Program-made: the position numbers and the translations under genes | Source: Synergistales bacterium | GTDB taxonomy: Bacteria; Synergistota; Synergistia; Synergistales; Aminithiophilaceae | DNA: 64,000 nucleotides | Assembly (NCBI GenBank): GCA_018433595.1 | Contig: JAHDQY010000007.1 | Coordinates: 1-64,000, forward strand | Direction of reading: 5' to 3' | Notes under the pieces: model-generated | What the model was told of the DNA's origin: nothing | The model's database searches: none | What the model saw: only the letters and a program-made list of their open reading frames with translations | Shown here: piece after piece, positions 8,351-16,799 of the stretch | Layout of the letters: each line of letters begins with the position of its first letter | Numbering within the stretch: the stretch's first letter is position 1

Positions 8351-9186
8351 GAAAGCGGAGAACCCTCGCCGGTCCCGTGGTCTTCGAAGGGGTGGGGCTT
8401 CATCGGGGACTGCCCTCCCGCCTCGTCGTCCGGCCCAGCGCCTGCCGGGGCTACCTTCTCGTCCGGGAAGGCGAGGAGTCTCCCGTCGAGAGGCTGACGC
8501 CCAGCGGGGATGAGCGGGGAACGACGCTTGACTTCCCCGGGGGGGGGCGTGTTCAGACGGTGGAGCACCTCCTGGCGGCCCTTCGCGGCCTCGATATCGA
8601 TGACGTGCGCCTTGAATTTGACAGCCTGGAGCCCCCCGTTCTCGACGGAGGATCGGCGCTCTTTGCCAGGCGCCTTATGGATATCGGCATCGTCGAGAAG
8701 GAGGACCCCGCCGATTTCTATTCTGTCGCCTTTCCCGTCGCTGTCGAATCGGGTGACCGTCTTGTCGCCGCCTTTCCCTCAAGGGAGTTCCGCCTGACCT
8801 ACGTCATCGATTACGAAAACCCTCTTATCGGGACGCAGCGTTTTTCCCTGGCAATGACGCCGCCGGCCTTTGTGGCTCAGGTGGCGCCGGCCCGGACGTT
8901 CTGTCTGGCAAGGGATCTGGAGGCGATAAGGGCGCGGGGGCTGGCTCAGGGGGGCGATCTCGAAAATGCCGTCGTCGTCGGTGAGACCTCCCTTCTCAAT
9001 GCCGGAGGCCTGCGATACAGGGATGAGTTCGTCCGCCACAAGGTTTTGGATTTCCTGGGAGATCTCGCCCTGTTAGGTCGCCCCTTGAAGGGCCATTTCC
9101 TGGCCGTTGCCGCCGGGCACGATCTGCATCAGGCCTTGGTGGAACGGATCAGACCGTTCATTCTGCAAGGGAGAGTTGATTCATGA
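8347..9186 (+). CDS. lpxC: UDP-3-O-acyl-N-acetylglucosamine deacetylase LpxC
   Basis: Zinc-dependent deacetylase, the committed step of lipid A synthesis. It is 279 residues, close to a minimal LpxC (E. coli about 305). Zinc-site motifs are 'TVEHLLAAL' (first histidine) and 'RHKVLDFLGDL' (second histidine and aspartate). The catalytic histidine is in 'AAGHDLHQAL', and the family's 'PVLDGGSALF' is present. GTG start after GGAGGG. It overlaps lpxD and fabZ by four bases each. Confidence 0.96.
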   Translation: MRKRRTLAGPVVFEGVGLHRGLPSRLVVRPSACRGYLLVREGEESPVERLTPSGDERGTTLDFPGGGRVQTVEHLLAALRGLDIDDVRLEFDSLEPPVLDGGSALFARRLMDIGIVEKEDPADFYSVAFPVAVESGDRLVAAFPSREFRLTYVIDYENPLIGTQRFSLAMTPPAFVAQVAPARTFCLARDLEAIRARGLAQGGDLENAVVVGETSLLNAGGLRYRDEFVRHKVLDFLGDLALLGRPLKGHFLAVAAGHDLHQALVERIRPFILQGRVDS

Positions 9187-9629
9187 TCGATATCGGGAAA
9201 ATCATGGAATGTCTGCCCCATCGCTATCCTTTCCTCCTTGTCGACCGTATCGTCGAGATGGAGCCTCAGCGCATCGTGGGGCTCAAAAACGTCACCATCA
9301 ACGAGCCCTTTTTCCAGGGGCATTTCCCCGGCGAGCCGGTGATGCCCGGAGTCCTTATCCTCGAGGCCATGGGGCAGGTGGCGGCGATGATGATCTCTCA
9401 GATCCCCGAGATGAAGGGGATGATCACCTATGTGACGACCATCGACGAGGCCAAGTTTCGCCGGCCCGTCCGCCCCGGAGACCAGCTGGTCACCACCGCC
9501 GAACTGACCCGTGTCCGAGGGCGCGTCGGCAAGGTGAAGGCCGTTGGACGCGTCGACGGCGAGATCGCCGCCTCGGCCTCCTTCGGCTTTGTCCTCTCCC
9601 GCAGGCTTACTGCGGAGGCCGAGGAATGA
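9183..9629 (+). CDS. fabZ: (3R)-hydroxyacyl-ACP dehydratase FabZ
   Basis: Dehydrates 3-hydroxyacyl-ACP in fatty acid elongation and competes with LpxA/LpxD for hydroxyacyl-ACP, which explains its usual place between lpx genes. It is 148 residues with a single hotdog fold. The active-site histidine is in 'PHRYPFLLVDRI' to 'GHFPGEPVMPGV', and the glutamate is in 'LILEAMGQ'. ATGA overlaps join it to lpxC and lpxA. Confidence 0.96.
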   Translation: MIDIGKIMECLPHRYPFLLVDRIVEMEPQRIVGLKNVTINEPFFQGHFPGEPVMPGVLILEAMGQVAAMMISQIPEMKGMITYVTTIDEAKFRRPVRPGDQLVTTAELTRVRGRVGKVKAVGRVDGEIAASASFGFVLSRRLTAEAEE

Positions 9630-10444
9630 CGGCTCTCATCCACCCGACGGCCCTTGTCTCGCCGCGGGCGGAGATCGGTCGTGACGTCGTCATCGGTCCT
9701 TTCTGCGTGGTCGATGAGGATGTCGTCATCGGTGACGGGACGGAGCTTTCAGCCTATGTGCGCCTTCGTCCGAGGGCTCGTGTGGGGAAGCGCTGCCGTC
9801 TTTTCGAGCACGGCGTGGTTGCCGGCGAGCCTCAGGATCACAGCTATCGAGGAGAGCCCAACGACGTCGTCATCGGCGACGACGTCACCCTGCGGGAGTT
9901 CGTTACCGTCAACCGTCCCGTCGGAGAAGGGGCCGTCACCGTCGTCGGCGATCACTGCCTGCTGATGGAAGGGGTCCATGTCGCCCACAACGTCCGTATC
10001 GGGAGTCACGTCGTCATCGCCAACAAGGTCGGCCTTTCAGGACATGTCGTCGTCGAGGACAATGTCACTCTCGGCGGCATGGCGGGAGTTCACCAGTTCG
10101 TCCATATCGGCCGTTACTGCATGGTAGGCGGGCTGTCCAAGATCGTGAAGGACCTTCCTCCTTTTGTCCTGGCCGACGGGAGGCCGGCGCGGATCTACGG
10201 TCTCAACCGCATCGGCCTGAGGCGGAACGGCTTCAGCGCCTCCGACCGGGAACGGCTCAAGGCGATCTACGAGGCGCTCTACCAGGGCGGGCTCCCTCTG
10301 CGGGAAGCCCTGGACCGTCTCGTGGCTCTCCAACAGGGAGATTCCTTCGTCGAGGAGATCGCCTCTTTCGTTGCCTCCGGCAGCCGGGGGCTGGCCCCAT
10401 GGAGCCGGGGGCATGTCGAACCCCGCGGAGGGTACGGTGATTAG
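9626..10444 (+). CDS. lpxA: Acyl-ACP--UDP-GlcNAc O-acyltransferase LpxA
   Basis: First enzyme of lipid A synthesis: transfers a 3-hydroxyacyl chain to UDP-GlcNAc. It is 272 residues with a left-handed beta-helix of hexapeptide repeats to about residue 190, then a helical domain. The catalytic histidine lies in 'MEGVHVAHNVRIG', and the motif 'GMAGVHQFVHIG' is typical of LpxA. The ATG at 9626 overlaps the fabZ stop (ATGA); longer in-frame readings run into lpxC/fabZ and are not real. The last about 20 residues are glycine/proline-rich and look like an unstructured tail. Confidence 0.95.
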   Translation: MTALIHPTALVSPRAEIGRDVVIGPFCVVDEDVVIGDGTELSAYVRLRPRARVGKRCRLFEHGVVAGEPQDHSYRGEPNDVVIGDDVTLREFVTVNRPVGEGAVTVVGDHCLLMEGVHVAHNVRIGSHVVIANKVGLSGHVVVEDNVTLGGMAGVHQFVHIGRYCMVGGLSKIVKDLPPFVLADGRPARIYGLNRIGLRRNGFSASDRERLKAIYEALYQGGLPLREALDRLVALQQGDSFVEEIASFVASGSRGLAPWSRGHVEPRGGYGD

Positions 10445-10916
10445 GCTTTTGGCCCTCGATGTCGACGGTACCCTGACTGACGGCGGCGTCTACCTCGACG
10501 GTGAGGGGAACGAGTTCAAGCGTTTCGACATCCGTGACGGCATGGGGCTCGTCCGCCTTCGCAAGGCCGGGGTGATGCTGGCTATCGTTAGCGGCAGGGC
10601 CTCGGCGGCGACGGACCTTCGGGCCCGGGCTCTGGGCATCGAGTGCGTCTACAACGGCGTCACCGACAAGCTCCCCGTCCTGCAGGCGCTGGCCGCCGAG
10701 CTCGGCCTCGCAGCCGGCGAGGTCGCCTATATGGGCGATGACGTCAACGACATCGACAGCCTCCGTTGGGCAGGCCTTTCCATGGCGCCTTGCGACGCCC
10801 GGCCCGAGGTCCTTGCCGTCGTCGATTGGGTGGCCCCCGTCGGCGGGGGCCGCGGTGCCGTCCGTGAGGCCGCCGAAAAAATCCTTTCTCTGAATGGGGA
10901 GACGATGCGTCCGTGA
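10437..10916 (+). CDS. kdsC: 3-deoxy-manno-octulosonate-8-phosphate phosphatase KdsC
   Basis: HAD-family phosphatase that removes phosphate from Kdo-8-P. It is 159 residues without a cap domain, as expected for the tetrameric C0-type KdsC. Motif I is 'LDVDGTLTDGG', motif II is in 'AIVSGR', the motif III lysine is in 'TDKLPVL', and motif IV is 'GDDVNDI'. The GTG at 10437 sits closely after GGAGGG and overlaps lpxA by eight bases; an ATG at 10413 in the same frame is a possible alternative. The other Kdo genes lie 8 kb downstream in the same run. Confidence 0.92.
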   Translation: MIRLLALDVDGTLTDGGVYLDGEGNEFKRFDIRDGMGLVRLRKAGVMLAIVSGRASAATDLRARALGIECVYNGVTDKLPVLQALAAELGLAAGEVAYMGDDVNDIDSLRWAGLSMAPCDARPEVLAVVDWVAPVGGGRGAVREAAEKILSLNGETMRP

Positions 10917-12022
10917 AGAAGGGCCTTCCGTCCTGGCGGATTCTCGATCGCTTCATTGTCCAGGAGCTGAAGGGACCTTTCCTCTTCGGCGTCTTTGCCT
11001 TTACCGTCCTTCTTGTTGCCGGGGATCTCCTCTTCAAACTGGCCGATCTCATCATCGAGCAGGGCGTCTCCCTGAGCGTCATTGCCCGCCTCTTCGTTTA
11101 CAAGCTTCCCGCGGTCATCGTTCTCACTCTGCCGATGTCGGCTCTCCTCTCGGCCCTTTTGACCTTCGCCCGTCTCTCCTCGACAAGCGAGATCGGAGCG
11201 CTCAAAGCCTCGGGAATCTCCTTTCAGAGGATCGTCCGCCCTGTTCTTCTCGCCTCCGTCGCCGTGGCCCTGCTGGCGACGCTGGCCAACGAGACGGTCG
11301 TTCCGCTGACGAGTCGTGCCGCCGAGAACGTGCTGCGGTACGAAGTGGCTAAGCAGCGGATCTCCCTCGTGCAAGACCACGTCTTCATGCGGGAGGAGGC
11401 GGAGGGGCATCTCAAAAGGGTGGTCTACGTCAGCCGCCTCAAGCCCCGATCGGGAACGATGGAGGGCGTGCTGGTTCAGGAATTCGACGAGGGGCGGCTG
11501 CGACGGATCCTTTCGGCCGAACGAGGCACCTGGCAGGAGGGGGAGTGGTGGCTTGACGACGGAAAGGTCTTCGACGTCGACGTGGAAGGCCGAGTCTCCT
11601 TCCTCTTCCGCTTCCAGCGTCAGAAGCTCATCCTGCGCCTCTCTCCGGGACAGTTGGAGCGGGTCTCCCGTAAGCCCGAGGAGATGAATATCCCTGAACT
11701 GCTGGAGCAGATCGAGCTTTTCGATCATCAGGGCATCGATGTCCGTCCGCTCCGGGTGATGTTCCACCTTCGCCTTGCCGTCCCCTGGGCCAGTGTCGTC
11801 CTCGCCCTCGTCGGCGCCGCTCTCGGTGTCCGCCCTCAACGGAGCGGGTCCGGCGTCGGTCTTGGGCTGAGCGTCGTCATCGTCTTCGCCTACTACGTCG
11901 TCATGTCTCTTTGTCGAGCTCTCGGACAGGGAGGTTACCTTCCTCCCCTCGTCGCGGCCTGGACGCCGAATCTGCTTTTTCTCATCGGCGGAGGGTCGCT
12001 GGTCCGCAGAGCCAACCGTTAA
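10913..12022 (+). CDS. LPS export permease LptF/LptG family
   Basis: Inner-membrane permease of the LPS transport complex. It is 369 residues. Three membrane segments at the N-terminal side (about 22-45, 60-85, 105-125), a periplasmic beta-jellyroll (about 130-275) and three more segments at the C-terminus (about 290-365) match the YjgP/YjgQ layout. The partner ATPase LptB is at 61699. LptF and LptG normally form a pair; only one is in this window, so I do not choose between them. The GTG start overlaps the kdsC stop. Confidence 0.9.
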   Translation: MKKGLPSWRILDRFIVQELKGPFLFGVFAFTVLLVAGDLLFKLADLIIEQGVSLSVIARLFVYKLPAVIVLTLPMSALLSALLTFARLSSTSEIGALKASGISFQRIVRPVLLASVAVALLATLANETVVPLTSRAAENVLRYEVAKQRISLVQDHVFMREEAEGHLKRVVYVSRLKPRSGTMEGVLVQEFDEGRLRRILSAERGTWQEGEWWLDDGKVFDVDVEGRVSFLFRFQRQKLILRLSPGQLERVSRKPEEMNIPELLEQIELFDHQGIDVRPLRVMFHLRLAVPWASVVLALVGAALGVRPQRSGSGVGLGLSVVIVFAYYVVMSLCRALGQGGYLPPLVAAWTPNLLFLIGGGSLVRRANR

Positions 12023-12035
12023 GGAGGTTCTTTAG

Positions 12036-12851
12036 ATGAAGTCGACGGTCGCGCTCTTTGCCGGCGAGGGCAAGCTGCCCCTGGAGATCGCCAGAAGGCT
12101 GACGGACAGGGGGTTTCCTCCCGTTGTCTACACTCTCGGCGAAGCCGAGGGATCTCTTTCCCGCTTTGCCCTGGATCTGGTCCCCCTGCCTCGGCTGGAG
12201 CTGGGCCAGGCCCTGGACGACCTGCGGCGGCGGGGCCTGACGAAGGTCATGCTTGCCGGTGTTGTCCCAAAAACGGTCATGTACAAGCCGGCCCTGATGG
12301 ACGAGGGGCTCAAGCGGGTTCTTCAGCACATCCCGGTGCGGGATGACCACAGCCTGATCGGGGCCGTCGTCGACGCCATTGAAGCCTACGGCATCAGCGT
12401 CCTCTCCTACCGGGACCTGATCATCGACCTGATGGCTCCATCGGGCCTCGTCGCCGGCCGGGAGCCGACAAAGGAGGAGGCTGCCGACATCGATTACGGC
12501 CGCGAGGTGGCCTCCGTCGTCCTTCCCCTTTCCTTCGGCCAGACCGTCGTCGTCAGCGGACGGGCCGTCGTCGCCGTCGAAGCCATGGAGGGGACCGACG
12601 CGACGCTTCTTCGGGCGGGCGGGCTGATCCGTCAGGGCGTCGTCGTCAAGATGATGCGCGTCGATCAGGATGAGCGCTACGACCTGCCCACCGTGGGGCC
12701 GGGGACGCTGCGCAATATGACCCGGGCGGGACTGCGCTGCCTCGCCGTCGAGGCTCACCGGACGATCATCCTTGAACCGGAGGCTTTCCATCGCTTTGCC
12801 GAGGCGGAGGGCATGGCCGTCGTGGGGGTTCGCCATTGTCTCTTTTCCTGA
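12036..12851 (+). CDS. lpxI: UDP-2,3-diacylglucosamine diphosphatase LpxI
   Basis: Cleaves UDP-2,3-diacylglucosamine to lipid X. LpxI (formerly DUF1009) replaces LpxH in many non-gammaproteobacterial diderms. It is 271 residues: an N-terminal Rossmann-like domain ('LFAGEGKLPLEIAR') and a C-terminal catalytic domain containing the family stretch 'QDERYDLPTVGPGT'. The ribosome site is AAGGAGG. No lpxH or lpxG is in the window. It precedes lpxB, which uses its product. Confidence 0.92.
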   Translation: MKSTVALFAGEGKLPLEIARRLTDRGFPPVVYTLGEAEGSLSRFALDLVPLPRLELGQALDDLRRRGLTKVMLAGVVPKTVMYKPALMDEGLKRVLQHIPVRDDHSLIGAVVDAIEAYGISVLSYRDLIIDLMAPSGLVAGREPTKEEAADIDYGREVASVVLPLSFGQTVVVSGRAVVAVEAMEGTDATLLRAGGLIRQGVVVKMMRVDQDERYDLPTVGPGTLRNMTRAGLRCLAVEAHRTIILEPEAFHRFAEAEGMAVVGVRHCLFS

Positions 12852-13954
12852 GCTGCGGCGAAGCTTCAGGAGATCGTTACGCTGCGGCCTTCCTGACGGC
12901 TTTGAGAAGCCGCCGTCCCGACCTGGCCTGCTGGGGAATGGTGGGATCTCGGACACAGGCGGCCGGAGCCGAGGCGTTCCGTTCCTCCGGAGAGCTTGAG
13001 CTGATCGGTCTTACCGAAGTCCTGCCGGCCCTGCCCCGTCTTTGGAGGTTGCGGGCCCGTCTGGTCGAGGAGATCCGTCGCCGCCGTCCCGAGGCCGTCG
13101 TGGTCGTCGACAGTCCCGATTTTCACCTGCCCCTCGTTAAAAGCCTGAGACGGGAGGGGTACGACGGGCCCGTCATCCACATCGCGCCTCCTACGGTATG
13201 GGCCTGGAGACGAGGGCGGTCGAAAACGCTTCGGGACTGTCATGTCCTCTGCCTGCCCCTTTTCGACTTTGAAAACCGCCTTTTTCTCGAACTGGGCGTG
13301 AGAAGCCGCTGGAAAGGTCATCCCCTTCTTGAAACCTGCCGGCACTGGAATTCGGGTGTGAAAGAAAACCCTCTCTCCGGGGTCCCTGTCGTTGCCCTCC
13401 TTCCCGGTTCCCGCGCCGGTGAGATCAGGGAGCTGATGCCGGTCCTCAGGGAGGTCGCCGACGATCTGGCCGAAAGAGGCTGGTGTCCCGTCTTTTCCGT
13501 CGCTCCCGGTCTCTCGGAAGAGGGCAGGGAGAGGCTTTCAGCCCTCTCGGGAGGGCACTCCCTTCATGAGGGGCCCGCCGCGGAGCTGCTTGCCCGATGC
13601 CGTGTCGCTGTCGCTTCGAGCGGAACGGTCACCGTCGAGGCCCTGCTTCTGGACCGCTTCACCGTCGTCGGCTACCGTCTGTCGTTTTTGACCTGGCTTG
13701 TCGGAAGAAGGCTCTGCCCTCTCGCCCATTACGCCATGCCCAACATCCTGGCCGGAGAGGAGATCTACCCCGAGCTCATCCAGAGCCGCTGGAGCTCCCG
13801 GGCCGTTCTGAAGGCTCTCATGGCCTACGAGGAAGATGAAACCTATCGTTTGGAGCTGCATCGGAAGATGGCCCGGGCCCGAGAGAGGGAGCTCGGTGAG
13901 GAGGGGGCCTTCGATTTCTGGGCGGAAACGGTTCTGGAGGTCTTGAGGCGATGA
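12836..13954 (+). CDS. lpxB: Lipid-A-disaccharide synthase LpxB
   Basis: GT19 glycosyltransferase joining lipid X and UDP-diacylglucosamine. It is 372 residues, normal length. Landmarks are 'SCGEASGDRYAA' at the N-terminus, 'SPDFHLPLVK', 'PPTVWAWRRGR', 'LLPGSRAGEI' and 'ASSGTVTVEALL'. The start is TTG at 12836, overlapping lpxI by 16 bases after a GGGGGTT tract. This is the most canonical of three LpxB-like domains in the operon. Confidence 0.94.
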   Translation: MSLFLSCGEASGDRYAAAFLTALRSRRPDLACWGMVGSRTQAAGAEAFRSSGELELIGLTEVLPALPRLWRLRARLVEEIRRRRPEAVVVVDSPDFHLPLVKSLRREGYDGPVIHIAPPTVWAWRRGRSKTLRDCHVLCLPLFDFENRLFLELGVRSRWKGHPLLETCRHWNSGVKENPLSGVPVVALLPGSRAGEIRELMPVLREVADDLAERGWCPVFSVAPGLSEEGRERLSALSGGHSLHEGPAAELLARCRVAVASSGTVTVEALLLDRFTVVGYRLSFLTWLVGRRLCPLAHYAMPNILAGEEIYPELIQSRWSSRAVLKALMAYEEDETYRLELHRKMARARERELGEEGAFDFWAETVLEVLRR

Positions 13955-15045
13955 GCCGTTTCCTCCTTCTGACCAACGGCCCGGGCGAACTCTGGGGATG
14001 GGCTCGGCCTCTGGTGACGGTTCTCAAGGCCCGGGGGCACGAAATCGACATCCAGCTTCTGCCCTGCCCCTTCGCTACGGGGCGGGAGAGCCTCGTGGCC
14101 CGGCATCTTCCCGCCCGAGTTCTGCCGCCCGGACCTCTCCCGTCCCTGTATCGCTTTCTCGACCGCTCCGAAGCCGACATGGTCGTTCAGCTTGGCGGCG
14201 ATCTCCTTTTCGGGAGGCTGGCGTCGCGAAGGGGCGCTCCTCCGTTGGTTGCCTACGCCTACGGCCCCAAGCCCGGCCTCTCTCACTGTGAAGCGGTTTT
14301 TACGGCTTTTGACGCCATGACGGTCCCCCTGAAAGGGCGTGCCGATGTCATCGGAGATCTTGTCGCCTCCGCCGTCGAACTCGACGGGACGGCCCCCGTC
14401 TGGGAAAGAGGGGAATCGCCCCGCCTCGTCTTCTATCCCGGCAGCCGTTCCGCCATCCGGAAGATCGCCCTTCCCTTTCTTGAGGAAGTGGCTTCTTGTC
14501 TTCGGAAGGTCTATCCCCGTTTGGGCCTGAGGACGCTCTTGTCGCCCTTCGCCGACGAAACGGAATACCCCCTCTGGGAGAAGGCGGGGCTTTCCCCAAC
14601 CTTTTTCGGAGCCGGAGCCGTTCTCCGCGGTGCCGATTTCGCCCTGACCCAGCCGGGGACGAACACACTGGAGCTGCTTCACCGTGCCGTTCCGGGGCTG
14701 GTCGCCGTCCCCTTTGCTTTCCTGCGGCAGATTCCCCTTGCGGGGGTCAAGAAATGGCTTGCCTCCATCCCGCTTCTGGGAAAGTTGGGAAAGGAGGGCT
14801 ATCTTCGAGCGATGGCGTCGAAGGGGCGCTTCCTGGCCTGGCCCAACATCATTGCCGGTCGGGAGCTGCTCCAGGAGCGGGTCGGCGAGTTGGGGCCCCG
14901 TGATCTGGCCGATTCCGTCGTCAAGGCCCTTGACGACGGTCGGGAATTGGCGGAGCGCCGGAAGGGGCTTCGCGCTCTTGCCGATGACGGTGAAGCGTCG
15001 AACCGCCTGGCCTTCGCCCTTGAGGAGATGATTTTGTCGCGATGA
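13951..15045 (+). CDS. LpxB-like glycosyltransferase paralogue
   Basis: A 364-residue protein with the same overall shape as LpxB, placed directly after it. It begins 'LLLTNGPGELWGWARPL', and keeps 'LVFYPGSRSAIRKI' and the nucleotide-site-like 'TQPGTNTLELLH'. It lacks the canonical LpxB opening 'GExSGD' and the 'PxxWAW' block. It is best described as a GT19-related transferase of unknown donor and acceptor. Overlaps on both sides (ATGA) tie it to lpxB and msbA, so it very likely acts on lipid A or its precursors. It might add a sugar or act as a partner of LpxB. Confidence 0.75.
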   Translation: MSRFLLLTNGPGELWGWARPLVTVLKARGHEIDIQLLPCPFATGRESLVARHLPARVLPPGPLPSLYRFLDRSEADMVVQLGGDLLFGRLASRRGAPPLVAYAYGPKPGLSHCEAVFTAFDAMTVPLKGRADVIGDLVASAVELDGTAPVWERGESPRLVFYPGSRSAIRKIALPFLEEVASCLRKVYPRLGLRTLLSPFADETEYPLWEKAGLSPTFFGAGAVLRGADFALTQPGTNTLELLHRAVPGLVAVPFAFLRQIPLAGVKKWLASIPLLGKLGKEGYLRAMASKGRFLAWPNIIAGRELLQERVGELGPRDLADSVVKALDDGRELAERRKGLRALADDGEASNRLAFALEEMILSR

Positions 15046-16799
15046 GGCGCCTTCGCTCTTCCGTCTACCTTCGTCTGCTTCTCCAGGTCCGCCCCTATCT
15101 CGGTCGGGTCGGCCTCGCCCTGGTCTGCATGTTTCTCGCTTCGGCCTGCAACGTGGCGCCGCCGTGGCTCCTCAAGAACGTCGTCGACGACGTTCTCATC
15201 GCGAAGAACACCCTGCTGCTTAACGTCCTCTCCCTGGGGATCGTCGTCCTCTTTCTCATCAAGGGGGTCGCCGGCTATGGCCATCAGTATCTGATGAGCT
15301 GGATCGGGCAGCGTGTCGTCATGGATATCCGCCTCAAGCTCTACGAACACATGCAGAGCCTCTCCTTCCGCTATTTTCATGCCAGCCGCGTCGGCGAGCT
15401 TCTGTCTCGGGTCACCAACGACGTCAACGTCCTGCAGTCGCTGGTCACGACGGTTCTCGTCGATCTCGTCATCCAGGCGGTCAGCTTCGTCGCCATCCTG
15501 GGTTTCCTCTTTTACCTCAACTGGCGTCTCACTCTGGTCACCTTCGCCGTGCTCCCGCTGGCGGGGTGGGTTATCGACCTGGCCGCCAGAAAGCTTCGCC
15601 GGGTGGGCCACGAAATACAGGAGCAGCTGGCCCGCCTCTCGGCCATCGCCGAGGAGGCCCTCTCATCGATCCGCATCGTCCGCATCTTCGCCACCGAGGA
15701 GGAGGAGCTGGGCCGCTTCAGCGAGCAGAATCGGGCCAACTTCCGCTCTCTCATGAGAGGGACTCAGATCCATGCGGCTCTCTCGGGTGCCGTCGAGGTC
15801 ATCCTCATCGTTGCTCTGGCCCTGATCCTCTGGCTGGGAGGACGGGATGTCATCGGCGGGCGCCTCACGCCCGGCGAGCTGATCGCCTTTCTCGGCTATC
15901 TCGTGCTTCTCGTCCAGCCGATCCGCGTCGTCAGCCGCGTCGTCAGCCAGGTGCAGCAGGGGCTGGCCGCCGCGGACCGCATTTTCGACGTCATGAGCAA
16001 AAGGGGCGAGGTCCTGCCTCCGAAGCATCCCGTCCTCCTCGATTCGCTTAAGGGGGAAATCCTTTTCGAAAACGTCTGGTTCGCCTACGAGGGGGAGCGT
16101 TGGGTGTTGCGGCAGGTCAGCTTCCATGTCGCCCCAGGCGAGACGGTGGCCCTCGTTGGGGCGACAGGGGCCGGCAAGTCGACGGTGGCCGATCTGATCC
16201 CCCGCCTCTATGATCCCCAGAAGGGGCGGATTTTCATCGACGGCCATGACGTCCGCTGCCTCGATCTCCCGACGCTGCGGCGCCATATCGGCGTCGTCCC
16301 TCAAGATTCTCTGCTCCTCAAAGGGAGCCTGGCTTTCAACGTCGCCTACGGCTGTCCCGAGGCCACCGAGGACGAAGTGCGCCGCGCTCTCGACGAGGCG
16401 GGACTCTCCGGTTTTCTGGCTACCCTTCCCGAGGGGCTGGAGACGGAAATCGGCGAACGGGGCATTACCCTGAGCGGCGGCCAGCGGCAGCGCGTCGCCA
16501 TCGCCAGGGCTCTGGTCCGGAACCCCCGGATTCTCATCATGGACGAGGCCACCTCCTCCCTCGATGCCGCCGTGGAACAGCAGATTCAGGAGGCGATGCA
16601 GCGTGCGGCCCGGGGACGCACGTCGCTGATCATCGCTCACCGCCTCTCGACGATCCGCCAGGCCGACCGCATCATCGTCATCGAGGGGGGCACCGTCGTC
16701 GAAGAGGGGAGCCATGACGACCTGATCGCCCTGCAGGGGCGGTACTGCCGTCTTTATTCGCTTCAGTTCGGGCTTGATGATGGGACATCTCATCGATAG
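15042..16799 (+). CDS. msbA: Lipid A export ABC transporter MsbA
   Basis: A 585-residue half-transporter that flips core-lipid A across the inner membrane as a homodimer. Six membrane helices occupy about residues 20-320. The ATPase follows, with Walker A 'GATGAGKST', Q-loop 'VVPQDS', signature 'LSGGQRQRVAIARA', Walker B 'ILIMDEATS' and the H-loop in 'IAHRLSTI'. General multidrug/lipid exporters look alike, so MsbA is inferred from its place between lpxB-type genes and lpxK, the classical msbA-lpxK order. Confidence 0.9.
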   Translation: MRRLRSSVYLRLLLQVRPYLGRVGLALVCMFLASACNVAPPWLLKNVVDDVLIAKNTLLLNVLSLGIVVLFLIKGVAGYGHQYLMSWIGQRVVMDIRLKLYEHMQSLSFRYFHASRVGELLSRVTNDVNVLQSLVTTVLVDLVIQAVSFVAILGFLFYLNWRLTLVTFAVLPLAGWVIDLAARKLRRVGHEIQEQLARLSAIAEEALSSIRIVRIFATEEEELGRFSEQNRANFRSLMRGTQIHAALSGAVEVILIVALALILWLGGRDVIGGRLTPGELIAFLGYLVLLVQPIRVVSRVVSQVQQGLAAADRIFDVMSKRGEVLPPKHPVLLDSLKGEILFENVWFAYEGERWVLRQVSFHVAPGETVALVGATGAGKSTVADLIPRLYDPQKGRIFIDGHDVRCLDLPTLRRHIGVVPQDSLLLKGSLAFNVAYGCPEATEDEVRRALDEAGLSGFLATLPEGLETEIGERGITLSGGQRQRVAIARALVRNPRILIMDEATSSLDAAVEQQIQEAMQRAARGRTSLIIAHRLSTIRQADRIIVIEGGTVVEEGSHDDLIALQGRYCRLYSLQFGLDDGTSHR